A stretch of DNA of 64,000 nucleotides, from contig NC_092338.1 in assembly GCF_046630445.1 (NCBI RefSeq), positions 151,142,501-151,206,500 of the forward strand. Direction: 5' to 3'. Source of the DNA: Rutidosis leptorrhynchoides. Its lineage: Eukaryota > Streptophyta > Magnoliopsida > Asterales > Asteraceae. The position numbers and the translations under genes are program-made. Of the stretch, positions 34,954-46,292 are shown in pieces. How positions within the stretch are numbered: the stretch's first letter is position 1; each line of letters starts with the position of its first letter. The notes beneath the pieces were generated by a model. The model worked only from the letters and a program-made list of their open reading frames with translations. It had not been told where the DNA came from and did not search any database.

Positions 34954-35340
34954 TTTGGTTTACCTTAGAATGAAAACGGCACGCGTATGGTGAGGAGATA
35001 CGAATTTTTTAATAATAAGGAGGCGGAGAAAGAGATATAACAATGAGGAGGTAAAAACGCCATTTTATATAAGAAACTTACTGTGGGCCCTGTTCATGGG
35101 CTTTGATCCTGATCGAACACGTGTCATAGGGATGTTGAACCATAGTCGTTGGATTGGTGGCGTTTCATTTTTACAGCTGTAAAATGTAATGATTGCTGAC
35201 ATCATCCCCTAGCACACCCTACGAGGAGACAAGATTTGACGTTTACGGCGTGTCAGTAATGATGGCTTTTTATAATATTTTATTCAATATAGTTCAGTTA
35301 CAATCAAAGGCAATTTGATTACAACCAAACTGGGGGGACT
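34954..35340. promoter_or_regulatory. Antisense gene leader/promoter region and polypurine tract of element T
   Basis: Lies between the antisense start codon and the 3' LTR, so on the minus strand it must hold the antisense promoter. AACTGGGGGGAC at 35328-35339, directly before the 3' LTR, is the sense-strand polypurine tract that primes second-strand synthesis. Confidence 0.65.
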
Positions 35341-35848
35341 TAATGACGAACGTCCAGCCATGGCCGTCACGTGTGACGCATGGCGTATCCTGTAGCTGGA
35401 CGTTTAGCTTCAACTCCTGGTCGGATACCAAGTCAACGCCGCTTTTAGGCCACGATTACTCTTACGCTACGTCACCCGTACCGTGACGTTATAACTTGAC
35501 TTGGTTTGCACAGCTACTTGTCCGTCCGACAAATCAGGAGAACATGGAGCAGTTAGTGGGCATGATTAGAGGATTCCAGGAGTGGTAATCGTGGTTTAGT
35601 GGGTTAGTGGTGGTTATCCTCAGTAAACGTCATCTTATACCTATAAATACCACTCATAATCACACATTTAAGAAACGATCAACACTTTTGAACTTACCAC
35701 CGCTGATCACTCTCCTAAGCTCACCTTGGAGGCTCCACAAAAGTCAACCACCACAACACCCTTCATATCCACCACATTAACCGGAGGAACCCCTTCCAAA
35801 GGTTAGTCTTCGTATTAATTGCACTCAAGTCAACTTTGGCTTGATCAT
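35341..35848 (+). repeat. 3' LTR of element T
   Basis: Matches 26050-26557 end to end; TATAAATA at 35642-35649. Flanked on the right by GCTC. Confidence 0.88.
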
Positions 35849-37110
35849 GCTCACAGCTGTATGATTCAATAAGTTGTAGAATAATTATAGCACAAAAAGT
35901 ATATGAAATAATATAACACTTAATTAAAATAAATATAATGTAATCACCTGGAGTAGAATTCGATGGTGAACTTTAGACACACACGTGACTTGATATAGGA
36001 AAAGATGCATCAGATGCTGATATGCTAACGCAAGAAGATGAATGTTAAACATGAACATTAGCCGTACGATTATGATATTCTAACATGTTTCTAACAGCCG
36101 TTTTCCTTGAAGATACAACAGATGTGTTCACGGAAAAATTATTTTCATTTACATCGTCGACAGGATATTATCACTCTAGGACGAACTTTTTTGACGTTTT
36201 CTACTTGCCATTAGGCTAATCTAGCCTAATACAATATGCTACCATGCATTTAATTTAATTAGTAACAACATTTTCTGTTCAATAAACTTCACGGATTCTG
36301 AAAAATATTGAAAATGATGTGAAGCTTTTGGTTGAGGTATTAGAGATGGTGATACATGATATGTGAATGAAAGAATTGTACAAACATTTAGTTAGTTGTT
36401 TTAGTGGTGTTGGATTTAAGAGTCCTCACAACCCAAACAAACCCAAATTCTAAAAATACATGTTATGCTACTACACAGCAAACAACTAAATTAATTGAAA
36501 CAACATTTACTTGTCTAAAATTAAAACCCGAAATCACCTCCAAACACAAAAAAAAAATAAAAAATAGTGTTGGGTGGAAACTAGAAAATGGCTGAAAAAA
36601 ATTGGCATAACTACAGTAAAAAGCTAAAAAAAGAACTCATATGAACATGAAATATAATAAGCAAACACAAATTCAAATTAAAGCTCTATATTATCTGAAT
36701 TTACATATTTGATTCAGAGTTATTGGGGCCTTTGTTTCAGCAGCAATAGATGAACATTTTCAATAAAATAGCTAACAAACTTAAAAAAAATGGAAAGAAA
36801 TATCGACCTTCCATGCGCATTACCATCCAAAGGAGAAGCAAAATCAATTTTGCGAATAAATGCCCCAGAAACATTAGCAGCTTTTGCAAAATGTTGACCA
36901 ACGACAATCAATTTCAATTGTAGAACAAAGATAGGAAGTAGCATAGGCTGACATTACAACCTACAAACACTACCATTAAATTTCATGACTTCAGTTATTC
37001 AATTAATAGAATGCAAATCGAATTTGTTTTCATAAAACATAGTTGAGTTAAAAACTTATTAAACGCCTACCGAATGGACAACCAATGTCGGCATTAATCC
37101 TGCAACAAAT
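35849..37110 (-). pseudogene. Exon-like remnants, possibly of an RPA-type OB-fold protein
   Basis: On the minus strand a possible 29 bp exon (about 37070-37098, between TTGTTGCAG and GTAGGC) and a second exon-like stretch starting after TAATGTCAG near 36956 join as AYATSYLCSTIEIDC and WSTFCKSC, faintly like the zinc-ribbon of replication protein A-type proteins often carried by Helitrons. Another open piece, near 36050-36180, reads NENNFSVNTSVVSSRKTAV and ends in a stop. An alternative frame at 36811-36944 is open but I do not recognise it. This is the right half of the locus that element T split, the left half being 24900-26045. Confidence 0.22.
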
Positions 37111-38111
37111 ACAATAAGGAACAACGTATAAAAATTCGTATCACATATCAGTGATCCACAATTCTTATCTTTTAAGAAACTGAAATTACAGAGTGAAAAA
37201 AGGTAGATGATAAAAAAACTTTAAAATCTAAAAAACATTTAACAATCCAATAGCAAAATAAAGGGTTGATGCGTACATATGACAAAATCCTTCAGCAATT
37301 CAAATGAAACACAACCGGTATGAAATAATCGTTGGTGATAGCAAAAAGTTATACATATTTTTATACACCTTTTATGGTGCTATCTTCCTCGTTTTCACAC
37401 AATTATGGCCTATTCCCTTGCTTTTTGCAGAAAAATGAGCAAAGGCTACTAACAATATGGAAAAGTTTATTTTTGATATATGCAGATACATTTATAGAGA
37501 AAATAAGCCAAAATACAGGAGAAACACAAAGCTAAAAGATCCTGAGAAATATGCTCAGGCTGACGGGCTAATACCCTAGGCCGTCGGCCCTACTGAAGTC
37601 AAAGAATGATTCATAATGAAGTCAACGCTGAAGAAAAGTTCTCGTGCAAAGCCTAGTACGGCGACCGGAAGTCCCAATACGACATCACATCTAAATAAGG
37701 AAATTATTCGCCTTTAAAAGAGAAAAACTTAGAGACAGCTCAGGACGGAGGCCCAAATGATAAAGTCGGCGGCCCTTGTTAAGGAAATGATTAACGCATT
37801 TTACAGAAAAGGAGATGAATTCCATAATCGTCTCCGGCCGACGGCCTAAAGTCAACACCGTCGGCTGAGCATGCCAGATGTGATACTGAATATCCTTTCC
37901 ATAACTCAAGACGGCGACCATAAGTGTCAAGATTGCGGCATCCGCTCCACCGACCTACTTAGGTGGGCGACTAACATGGTTAGGCCGGCGACCGAAATTT
38001 TCTTATATAAAGAAGGCTCCAGGTTACGAATTATGTGTGTTAGTTTTAATAGTATAGTTAGGTTTTGATATGACTAAAACGATTAATTTATATTAATGAA
38101 ATGTTGTTAGG
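37111..38111. other. Intergenic DNA with a GC-rich LTR-promoter-like stretch
   Basis: 37555-38000 is rich in GGCCGTCGGCCC / GCCGACGGCC words in both orientations and leads to a TATA-like TTATATAAAG (38003-38012). It resembles the U3 of a Tat-type LTR, but no matching partner LTR or ends were found in the window. The rest is featureless. Confidence 0.35.
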
Positions 38112-38239
38112 TGTATCACCCTCAACTGGTCCTAGCAGAAATTGACCTTTTTGCCCTTGTGAGTAAATTGTTAGTGATTAAATAATTATGTGTTTATAAG
38201 TAATCGTGTATGAGATAAAATGTGTTTTGTGACAAGGGT
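38112..38239 (+). repeat. Element F 5' LTR, first 128 bp
   Basis: Starts TGTATCACC, inverted partner of GGTGTTACA at 50625-50633. It is cut off by the A2 insertion; AGGGT (38235-38239) is the target site. Confidence 0.6.
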
Positions 38240-41200
38240 TGTAGTGACCCGAACTTTTCCATGATTATATATTATATGAGATTAATATTTACATGAATAA
38301 ATGTTTTCAACATGTTAAGCAATCAAACTTGTTAAGACTTGATTAACTGAAACGGATTTAGTGTTAACGTTTGACCACCCAGTGAACCTTATAACATGTA
38401 TATGACATATATATGAACATATATATATGTTTAACATAATGAAATGATAATTAAGTATCTCATTATGTATATTAACAATGAACCTTATACATAAAACAAG
38501 ACTACTAACTTAAGAAATTCAAAACGATATCTATACGTAACGATTATCATTGTAATAACGTCTTAATATTTATATATCATATTAAGATACATTAGTACAT
38601 AATGTTATCATGATAATGTAACAATTTAACATCTCATTAGATTTAATAACAATGGGATTAATTACATTTAACAAAATCGTTAACTTAAAGGTTCTGAAAC
38701 AACATGTACATGTAACGACTAACGATGACTTAACGACTCAGTTAAAATGTATATACATGTAGTGTATTAAGATGTATTAGTACACTTTTGAAAGACCTCA
38801 AGACACATATCAAAGTACTTCTACTTAGCAAAAATGCTCATAATTACATTCTCATTCGTTTTCATCAACAATTCTAATCGTATCCATCTGTATTCGTACT
38901 CGTACAATATCCAGCTTCTAAATGTATTTACTATTGGTATATACACTTCAATGATCAGCTCTTAACAGCCCTTGTGAGTCACCAAGACATGTGGGAACCA
39001 TCATTTGGCAACTAGCATGAATGATTACACAAAATTACAAACTAATGGAGCCTATATGATAAGGCAACATTCAAGTGAATCTTCATTCACCACAAACACA
39101 TTCATTTTTTAACTTACATGCATCAAACTACTCTCTCTCAAGTTTTCTCTCATTGTTCTAAGTGTTCTTCATCATCTTCATCAAAATCTAGCTCAATCTA
39201 GTTCAAAAATCCTAACATAAAACAACTTACAAAACTACAACTCAAGAACACATCAAGAACACTTTCAAGTTTACAAGTCTACTTCCAAGCTTTCAAATCC
39301 ATTCCAAGTAATCATCTAAGATCAAGAAACCTTTGTTATTTACAGTAGGTTATCTTTCTTATTCAAGGTAATACTCATATTCAAACTTTAATTCGATTTC
39401 TATAACTATAATTATCTTAATTCAAGTAGTAATCTTACTTGAATTGTTTTCGTGTCATGATTCTACTTCAAGAACTTTCAAGCCATCAAAGATCCATTGA
39501 AGCTCAAGTTATTTCTTCATCATTTCCAGTAGGTTTACCTACTATACTTGAGGTATTAATGATGTTAATAACATCATTCGATTCATATATATATAACTAT
39601 CTTATTCGAAGATTTAAACTTGTAATCACTAGAACATAGTTTAGTTGATTCTAAACTTGTTCGCAAACAAAGTTAATACTTCTAACTTAACTTTTAAAAT
39701 CAACTAAACACATGTTCTATATCTATATGATATGCTAACTTAATGATTTACAACCTGGAAACACGAAGAACACCGTAAAACCGGATATACGCCGTCGTAG
39801 TGAAATCGGGGGCTGTTTTGGGTTAGATAATTAAAAACTATGATAAACTTTGAATTAAAAGTTGTTCTTCTGAGAAAATGATATTTCTTATGAACATGAA
39901 ACTATATCCAAAAATCATGGTTAAACTCAAAGTGGAAGTATGTTTTTCAAAATGGTCATCAAGATGTCGTTCTTTTGACAGAAATGACTACCTCTTTCAA
40001 AAATGACTTGTAACCTGTATTTCTGACTATAAACTTATACTTTTTCATTATGAAATCATAGCAACTTGATTCACTCAAAACGGATTTAAAACGAAGAAGT
40101 TATAGGTAAAACAAAATTGGATATTTTTACTTGTTTTAGCTACGTGAAACTTTGTAACAAATCTATACTAACCATAACTTAACTAACTTATATTGTATTA
40201 TACATGTATTCTAACATATATTATGTAATCTTGATAGACCATAGACACGTATACATTGTTTTGACATATCATATCGACGTCATATATATATATTATTTGG
40301 AATAACCATAGACACTCTATATGCGGTAATGCTCGAGTTATCTATACAGGGTTGAGGTTGATTTCAAAATAATATATATACCTTGAGTTGTGATCGAGTC
40401 TGAAACGTGTATACACTGGGTCGTGGATTGATTCGAGATAATATATATTGATTTATTTCTGTACTACTAACTGTGGACAACTAATTGTAGACAACTAACG
40501 TTGGACTGTTAACTTAACAAACTTAAATCGTTAAAACGTAATAAAATATGTTGTGAATATATTTCGATCATACGTTGATATATATATTTTTGTTATAGGT
40601 TCGTGAATCGATCTGTGGCCAAGTCTAATTCTCGACGAATTAAGAATCTGTGAAAGTGAGTTATAGTCCCACTTTTAAAATCTAATATTTTTGGGGTGAG
40701 AATACATGCAGGTTTTATAAATGTTTTACAAAATAGACACAAGTACGTGAAACTACATTCTATGGTTGAATTATTAAACTGAATATGCCCCTTTTTAGTC
40801 TGGTGATCTAAGAATTAGGGAACAGACACCCTAATTGACGCGAATCCTAAAGATAGATCTATCGGGCCCAACAAGCCCCATCCAAAGTACCGGATGCTTT
40901 AGTACTTCGAAATTATCATATCCGAAGGTTGTCCTAGAATGATGGGGATATTCTATATGCATCTTGTTAATGTCGGTTACCAGGTGTTCACCATATGAAT
41001 GATTTTTATGCAGATTGCTATATGCATGCATGTTGTTTATGAGAAATGGAAATATGAAATCTTGTGGTCTATTATTATAATTTGATATATATATATATAT
41101 ATATATATATAGGTTAAACCTATAACTCACTAACATTTTTGTTGACGTTTAAAGCATGTTTATTCTCAGGTGATTATTAAGAGCTTTCACTGTTGCATGC

Positions 41201-41510
41201 TATTTAAAGACAAGAAATGGAGTCAGCATGCTTGTATAATATTGTTTAAAAACTACATTCGAAGAACTTAAGTTGTTGTATAAAATTATTGTAAACCATT
41301 ATGTAATGGTCGTGAGTAAACGCTAAATTTTAGATTATCATTATTTGATAATCTTCGTAATGCTTTTAAACCTTTATCGATAAAATAAAGGTTATGGTTG
41401 TTTTAAAAATCGAATGCAGTCTTTGAAAAACGTCTCATATAGAGGTCCAAACCTTGCAACGAAACCAATTAATATGAAATGTTTATAATTGATATGAACG
41501 GGACATTTCA
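38240..41510 (+). repeat. 5' LTR of A2 (3271 bp)
   Basis: TGTAGTGACCCGAAC...GGGACATTTCA. It contains an (AT) run at 41083-41112 that has grown greatly in the 3' LTR. No supported gene. Confidence 0.88.
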
Positions 41511-41511
41511 G

Positions 41512-41530
41512 TTGGTATCCGAGTGTTGGT
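41512..41530 (+). promoter_or_regulatory. Primer binding site of A2
   Basis: TTGGTATCCGAGTGTTGG follows the LTR by one base and matches the TGGTATCAGAG initiator tRNA-Met site with one change. Confidence 0.7.
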
Positions 41531-41717
41531 CTTAGAGAACCAAAAATTTTCATTAGTGTGTATAACCGAGTTTGTTAGGATGCATTAGTGAGTCTGGACT
41601 TCGACCGTGTTTACTTTAAAAACGATTGCTTAACACTTTTGTTGGAAACTATATATTTTTACATGTAAATATTATGTGATATATTAATCTCTTAACGTGT
41701 TTGATATTGTGTGATAG

Positions 41718-42337
41718 ATGTCTACCTCTAGTACAAATCCCATCGATTCACCTAATAATAATGAAGAGTCGAATGTATTTTGGGAAGACTCACAAATTCC
41801 GGAAGAAGAAGAAGAACGGAAGAAGAAGAACCGGAAGAAGAGGAACCGGAAGAAGAGGAACCGGAAAAAGAGGAACCGGAAGAAGAGGTTCCGGAGGAGG
41901 AAATATTAAGAACCATAGAAAAACAAATAAATAAAAGAAAATCCTCAACCAATGGACCAAAGTTAAAAATGGTCAATGGTGTTTCCGCCGAGGAAGCAAA
42001 ATATTGGGAATATTACCAATTTTCTGATGAATCGGATCCCGACGAGGATTCCGATGATGTTATAGAAATTACATCGGCCCAATTTAAAATAGCAAAAGAA
42101 AATAATAAGGGAAAAGCTATCAAAATAGAGAAACCCGAGTCCAAAACCGACGAACTCTATGTTAACATGAAATATCCCGATGGGATATACCGAAAACACC
42201 CGTATTTCTTAAATTTTAACTATAACCCGGGAGCATCTAAGCCACTAGGTTTTTCTAAACCATTTGTGAAAATGACGGCTCGTATTAGAGGAGCACAAGG
42301 TATCCCTATGAAATTAGCAAAACGAACCAAGTCCTAA
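41718..42337 (+). pseudogene. Acidic leader ORF of A2, one frameshift
   Basis: ATG at 41718 starts MSTSSTNPIDSPNNNEESN. Within a GAAGAAGAGGAACCG tandem repeat (about 41805-41895) the acidic frame continues one base out of register, then runs open to 42337. The protein would be about 205 residues with an EEEPE repeat, a Glu/Asp-rich middle (SDESDPDEDSDDVIEI) and a C-terminal part with YPDGIYRKHPYFLNF and KLAKRTKS. I do not recognise a domain. It occupies the same place after the primer site as the leader ORFs of B and C but does not resemble them beyond Ser/Asp richness at the start. Confidence 0.6.
41805..41895 (+). repeat. 15-bp coding tandem repeat (EEEPE units)
   Basis: Six or so units of GAAGAAGAGGAACCG-type sequence with small changes; slippage here explains the frameshift in the leader ORF. 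Confidence 0.8.
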
Positions 42338-42508
42338 AAGGAGGAAACAAGTGAGTCAGAATAAAGAATTGCAATCATACTGTGTAATATGTGTACTGTA
42401 GTGCGCTTGTACTTTTATGCTGTATGTAAAAATTGCTTGTAATGTTTGTATTTTATCATCCTTTACAAGATCTAATTTTTCATCTCTTTTACGGTATAAA
42501 ATTACAAA
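42338..42508 (+). other. Spacer between the two leader ORFs of A2
   Basis: 170 bp, T-rich, no coding signal. Confidence 0.5.
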
Positions 42509-43060
42509 ATGGACGTTAAGGATAGACAACCGAATATTTTAGAAGACCTACCACGGGATATGATTGATGAAATCTTGTCTAGAGTTGGTCAGGATTCCTT
42601 GACTCATTTGTTTATGGAAAAATTAGTTTGTAAGACGTTTGAAAGACGTTCCAGGCATGCCTTAGTTTATAAAAGGCTTTCCTTCGATAGGTGGTGTATA
42701 TCGCATTGGGAAAACCTTAAGTTACGTCATATTTTCTATAAGGCTATGTATGCAGGAAACCCTAATGCAATTTTCCGCCACGGGTTGAGGGCCTATTTTG
42801 ACTCCGAATATCCCAATATAGGATTTCATTCATTAAAAAGGGCTTCAAACATGCAACTTAAGGAAGCATGTTACGTTTACGGGTTAGTGATGTTCGCCTC
42901 TCATCAAATTGAGAAAAAGAACATCGGTTTGAAACTTCTTAATGAAACATTCCCACAAGTAACAGATTCAGTAGTTGGGGTAAGAGATAAGGTTTTTAAC
43001 TTATTACGGCACTGTTGGATATTATGTAACCCCCGTCCTTTTGACGACGTTACAATGTGA
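42509..43060 (+). CDS. F-box-like protein ORF carried by element A2
   Basis: A complete ATG-to-TGA frame of 183 codons without introns. An F-box spans about residues 10-50: LEDLPRDMIDEILSRVG, then LVCKTFERRS. The C-terminal half has the RASNMQLKEACYVYGLVMFA and GLKLLNETF helices, like the Sel1/TPR-type tail of plant F-box proteins of the At1g67623/At2g35280 group, and ends with a WILCNPRPFDD Cys/Trp tail. F-box proteins bind SKP1 and recruit targets to SCF ubiquitin ligases in nucleus or cytosol; here only the fold is recognised. It lies between the A2 primer site and gag, on the element's sense strand, so it would be transcribed from the 5' LTR. Not a standard retrotransposon ORF; most simply a captured host gene. 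The open frame after LTR divergence suggests possible constraint or recent capture. Confidence 0.75.
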   Translation: MDVKDRQPNILEDLPRDMIDEILSRVGQDSLTHLFMEKLVCKTFERRSRHALVYKRLSFDRWCISHWENLKLRHIFYKAMYAGNPNAIFRHGLRAYFDSEYPNIGFHSLKRASNMQLKEACYVYGLVMFASHQIEKKNIGLKLLNETFPQVTDSVVGVRDKVFNLLRHCWILCNPRPFDDVTM

Positions 43061-43527
43061 TGCCTTGCCAACGGCCACAACGGTTATTTCCCACTTGATC
43101 AAGGATAGGAAATAGTACTAGTGAAACCCAAATGCATGACTTGTTTCTGGTTTTATGAATTACGTGTCATTATCGCCTTCACTGAACAGTTTTAGTTTCA
43201 CTAGAATTGTCCTAACAGCTGCCTGGTATTATGGTCATCGTGTACCTTATTTCATGTTGTATGTAAGATAACGGTATTGTATGATTGTATGATATTGTAT
43301 CAAAAATTTAAGCGTAAAATGTTAATGAATTAAAGTTTTTCATGATAGAATATTATGATGATAGTAGTAGTAATTTTTGTACTAGCTATTAAGTATGAAC
43401 TTTAACGGGTAGGTAATACCCTAATCACAATTATAAAACGCTAATATGAAGAAAAAGCTTTTATAATAAGTTCATATTATGCTACAAAATACTACTCTTA
43501 ATATTCTATATGATTAACTTAATTCTT
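43061..43527 (+). other. A2 interior between the F-box ORF and element G, with the shared 16-mer
   Basis: AT-rich, no ORF. Contains CTTTAACGGGTAGGTA at 43400-43415. Confidence 0.55.
43400..43415 (+). promoter_or_regulatory. Shared 16-mer CTTTAACGGGTAGGTA (A2 copy)
   Basis: Identical to the minus-strand 16-mers of element B at 60562-60577 and at its 3' LTR border 58423-58438. It lies 1890 bp after the A2 LTR; in B the internal copy lies 1878 bp after the LTR. Confidence 0.7.
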
Positions 43528-43759
43528 TGTAGGATCCTAGATCTCATGAATACCATGAATGTGAACAATTAACTACATGAATGTAGAGAACATTAGTCAA
43601 ACTAGTTAACTATATTCCATGGCTCTCTTGAATACATTACATAACGGTAGCTAATGTTAGTGACTAAGGGAGGCTTGGTGTTCTATATATAGCCCTCATC
43701 TATAGAACACCTCCCTTACATTCTAAGGGATATAGTTAGCTCTTTCTAGAGACCTAACA
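43528..43759 (-). repeat. 3' LTR of element G
   Basis: 232 bp, TGTAGGATCC to GACCTAACA. The adjacent CTCCCCCTA is the polypurine tract in reverse. Confidence 0.88.
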
Positions 43760-46020
43760 ATCTCCCCCTAAGAGATAACTATGTCTCGAAGATTGCTCAC
43801 TAGGTAAAATGCATACAAAATTACAATGAGAAAGAATTAACTATTTCTAATTAACTCCCCCTCGAATCTTGCATGGCCGTTGAAGTAGATCTTTGAAACT
43901 TGGAGTTCTTCTACATTCAATGGTCTTTGAGTTTGCATAGCGGAATGCACATTCTCTTGACATTCATCGAAGCATCACTTTATGTTGATGAAGAACTCAA
44001 CTCCCCCTCAACACTTGCCTTGATTAGTAAGCTCGAAAAACTTTGAGAAACTCCCCCTTCAAAGTATATGGGGCACGTCCGATCATGTTTGATTTCAATC
44101 AAACACATGATTGTCACATAAAGCGTATAGATCGTTGGCTCCTTCGAAGTTCCTAACGTCTCATGTACTCCCCCAAGGATATGGAAGTCTCTTTCGGTTT
44201 CGCGTGCTCACTCGTCAAAGAAGTAACGCTTTAACTTTGTCACTTCGAAGTATGAGTCCAATACCGTACGTGTATTGAAGTCACACGCACATCAATCATA
44301 TCTATATCTCCCCCACAATGATGCTCGTATGAAATAAGAGCTTCATTGTTTAAAATGGTTGACATGCTCGACAAATCTCCAAAATATCATATAGAATGCG
44401 TATGAGAAAAGCTGTGTGAATCTGAGCCTCAAAAGTAGTGGAAAAATAAGCTTTGGAGGTCCAGATTCGGTAAAGGACTTGGTCTGAAAATTCTGATAAG
44501 CGTCAGGGGCCAAAACTGTTAAAATTGTAGCCAGATTCGGTACTTGGACTGAGCTTACAAAAGTCTTAAACCTTTTAGGGACTGATTCTGTAAAAATCAC
44601 ATAAGATCCACCAAATTCAGCAAGTGGACTGAATTTAAGCCCAATAGTGATTCGGTAGGCCCAAGGAAATATCAGGCCATGAAATAATACCAAACATGTA
44701 TGAGATTCGGTTGTTGGGCCAACAAAGGCTTGAAGCCCAAGTTCATACTCGGTAACAAACTCTATATACCGAATGCAATAACTGAGATATACCGAATCTG
44801 ATTATGCAATTCAAAATCAGCATCAATACCGAATGAAATACCGAATCATAAGAAATCATCATACCGAATCAGATTCAAGTAAAAATACCGAAGCTGTTTG
44901 TTTACCGAATCCATATCTGCTCAGTGAAGCAACCGAATCCTGTTCTTCAACAAGATTCGTACAGTAACCTTCATAGAATTATTCGAATTCAATATCTGAT
45001 GAAATTGATGCGTAAAATCGAGTGTAACACCTTTTAGATGCAGCGTTTTACTGATTTTATGAAGAATCTAGATCCAAAACTTCATCAAAATAAAAATTTG
45101 AAACTGAGACAGTAGCGGTTATCATGAACTGCACTCAAACATGATTTTTCGAATTCATCACTTTTAGGATATGATTCCTTCACAAATAATGTTGCAAACG
45201 ATGTGTCTAACACTCGTCAATCAACAATCAAACATGAAATCAACAGAGTCGATCTAATTAATTCGTTGACCGAATATGAACAATCTTTGACTTTGAGAAT
45301 TCGGATTCTATGTTGTTTCTGCAGCTGATTCAAGGATTCACGAAGCTTAAACAAGTTGTTAGGAATTCAAAACAGCTTGCATATCGAAAAATTATTGAGT
45401 AAATCACTCCAAAGGCATCGATCTTCATGTTTTCGGTAAAACGAAGAACACGAGTGAGAAATACATGAATCTGTTGCTGTTAACTGAATTTGTTGCTGCA
45501 CGAGTATTAGTTTTCTGTTATGATTCACAAATATGAGCTTGAATTGCTTGGAGAATCATCAATGAAGAATTTAAGAATTTGAGTTTTATGATGATGAAGA
45601 TAGAGATCGAGTACTGTAGCACGAAAATGTTATTTTGTTTTTCTGATTTCTGATATAATGTAAATGAATATGATAATTGATAATCAGATATGTGTTTGTG
45701 AATTGTTGTTGTTATTTGTGAATTGTAATTGAGATTTGAATAAGTTTCGATGAAATTCGATTTAGATTCGGTAAATGAGATTCGGTTTCGGTTGAATCTC
45801 ATTTGAATGTTTTTGTGTTTTGGTGAGATTCGGTTTCGGAAAAATTTTCGAAATTTTTTTGAAGATCTTCATATCTTCATGATGAAGGTTTGAAGATTTG
45901 GTTGAAGGTTGGTTGAAGATATATGTATTTTTGTTTGAAGGTTTGAAGGTGGAGGGAAAACATTCATAATATTCATAAAGATCTCCTTCATGTGATGAAG
46001 GCCATAGCTCTAATACCAAT
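43760..46020 (-). other. Interior of element G: non-coding, with recurrent GATTCGGTA words
   Basis: No ORF with recognisable domains on either strand. The word GATTCGGTA occurs repeatedly in one orientation at about 44460-44760 and its complement TACCGAATC repeatedly at about 44766-44940, with more of both at 45270-45835. Several CTCCCCCT blocks (43850-44320) mimic the polypurine tract. Confidence 0.7.
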
Positions 46021-46252
46021 TGTAGGATCCTAGATCTCATGAATATCATGAATGTGAACAATTAACCACATGAATGTAGAGAGCATTAGTCAAACTAGTC
46101 AACTATATTCCACGGCTCTCTTGAATACATTACATAACGGTGGCTAATGTTAGTGACTAAGGGAGGCTTGGTGTTCTATATATACACCTCATCTATAGAA
46201 CACCTCCCTTACAATCTAAGGGATATAGTTAGCTCTTTCTAGAGACCTAACA
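46021..46252 (-). repeat. 5' LTR of element G
   Basis: 232 bp, same ends as the left copy; the primer site lies at 46007-46020 on the minus strand. Confidence 0.88.
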
Positions 46253-46292
46253 TTCTTTTTGGCTATTTTTGAAGGAAATTGCACCGACTACT

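Larger units (their letters stand above)
26050..35848 (+). mobile_element. Element T: Tat-lineage (Retand-type) Ty3/gypsy retrotransposon, nearly complete
   Basis: Two 508 bp LTRs flank primer site, gag, pol in the order protease-RT-RNase H-integrase, an antisense gene and a polypurine tract. The Tat assignment follows from short LTRs, the YCxFHxxxGHxxxxC-type knuckle, the YVxDxVIKS RT motif, an extra RNase H and the antisense ORF between pol and 3' LTR. By hand count the LTRs differ at roughly a dozen positions of 508, so it is fairly young, yet it carries several inactivating changes in pol. Confidence 0.9.
43528..46252 (-). mobile_element. Element G: small copia-like non-autonomous LTR element nested in A2
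   Basis: Identical-length 232 bp LTRs (43528-43759 and 46021-46252) begin TGTAGG and end CCTAACA on the + strand, with TTCTT duplicated at 43523-43527 and 46253-46257. On the minus strand the primer site ATTGGTATTAGAGC follows the right LTR and the tract TAGGGGGAGAT precedes the left LTR, the classic Ty1/copia arrangement. The 2.26 kb interior has no gag or pol. About nine LTR mismatches in 232 were counted by hand. Confidence 0.88.

Noticed and set aside
42509-43060. F-box ORF as an ordinary host gene in which a retroelement landed
   Set aside because: It lies inside a single element bounded by one AGGGT duplication, between primer site and gag, so it travelled with the element; a prior capture fits better. 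Kept open as a test in findings.
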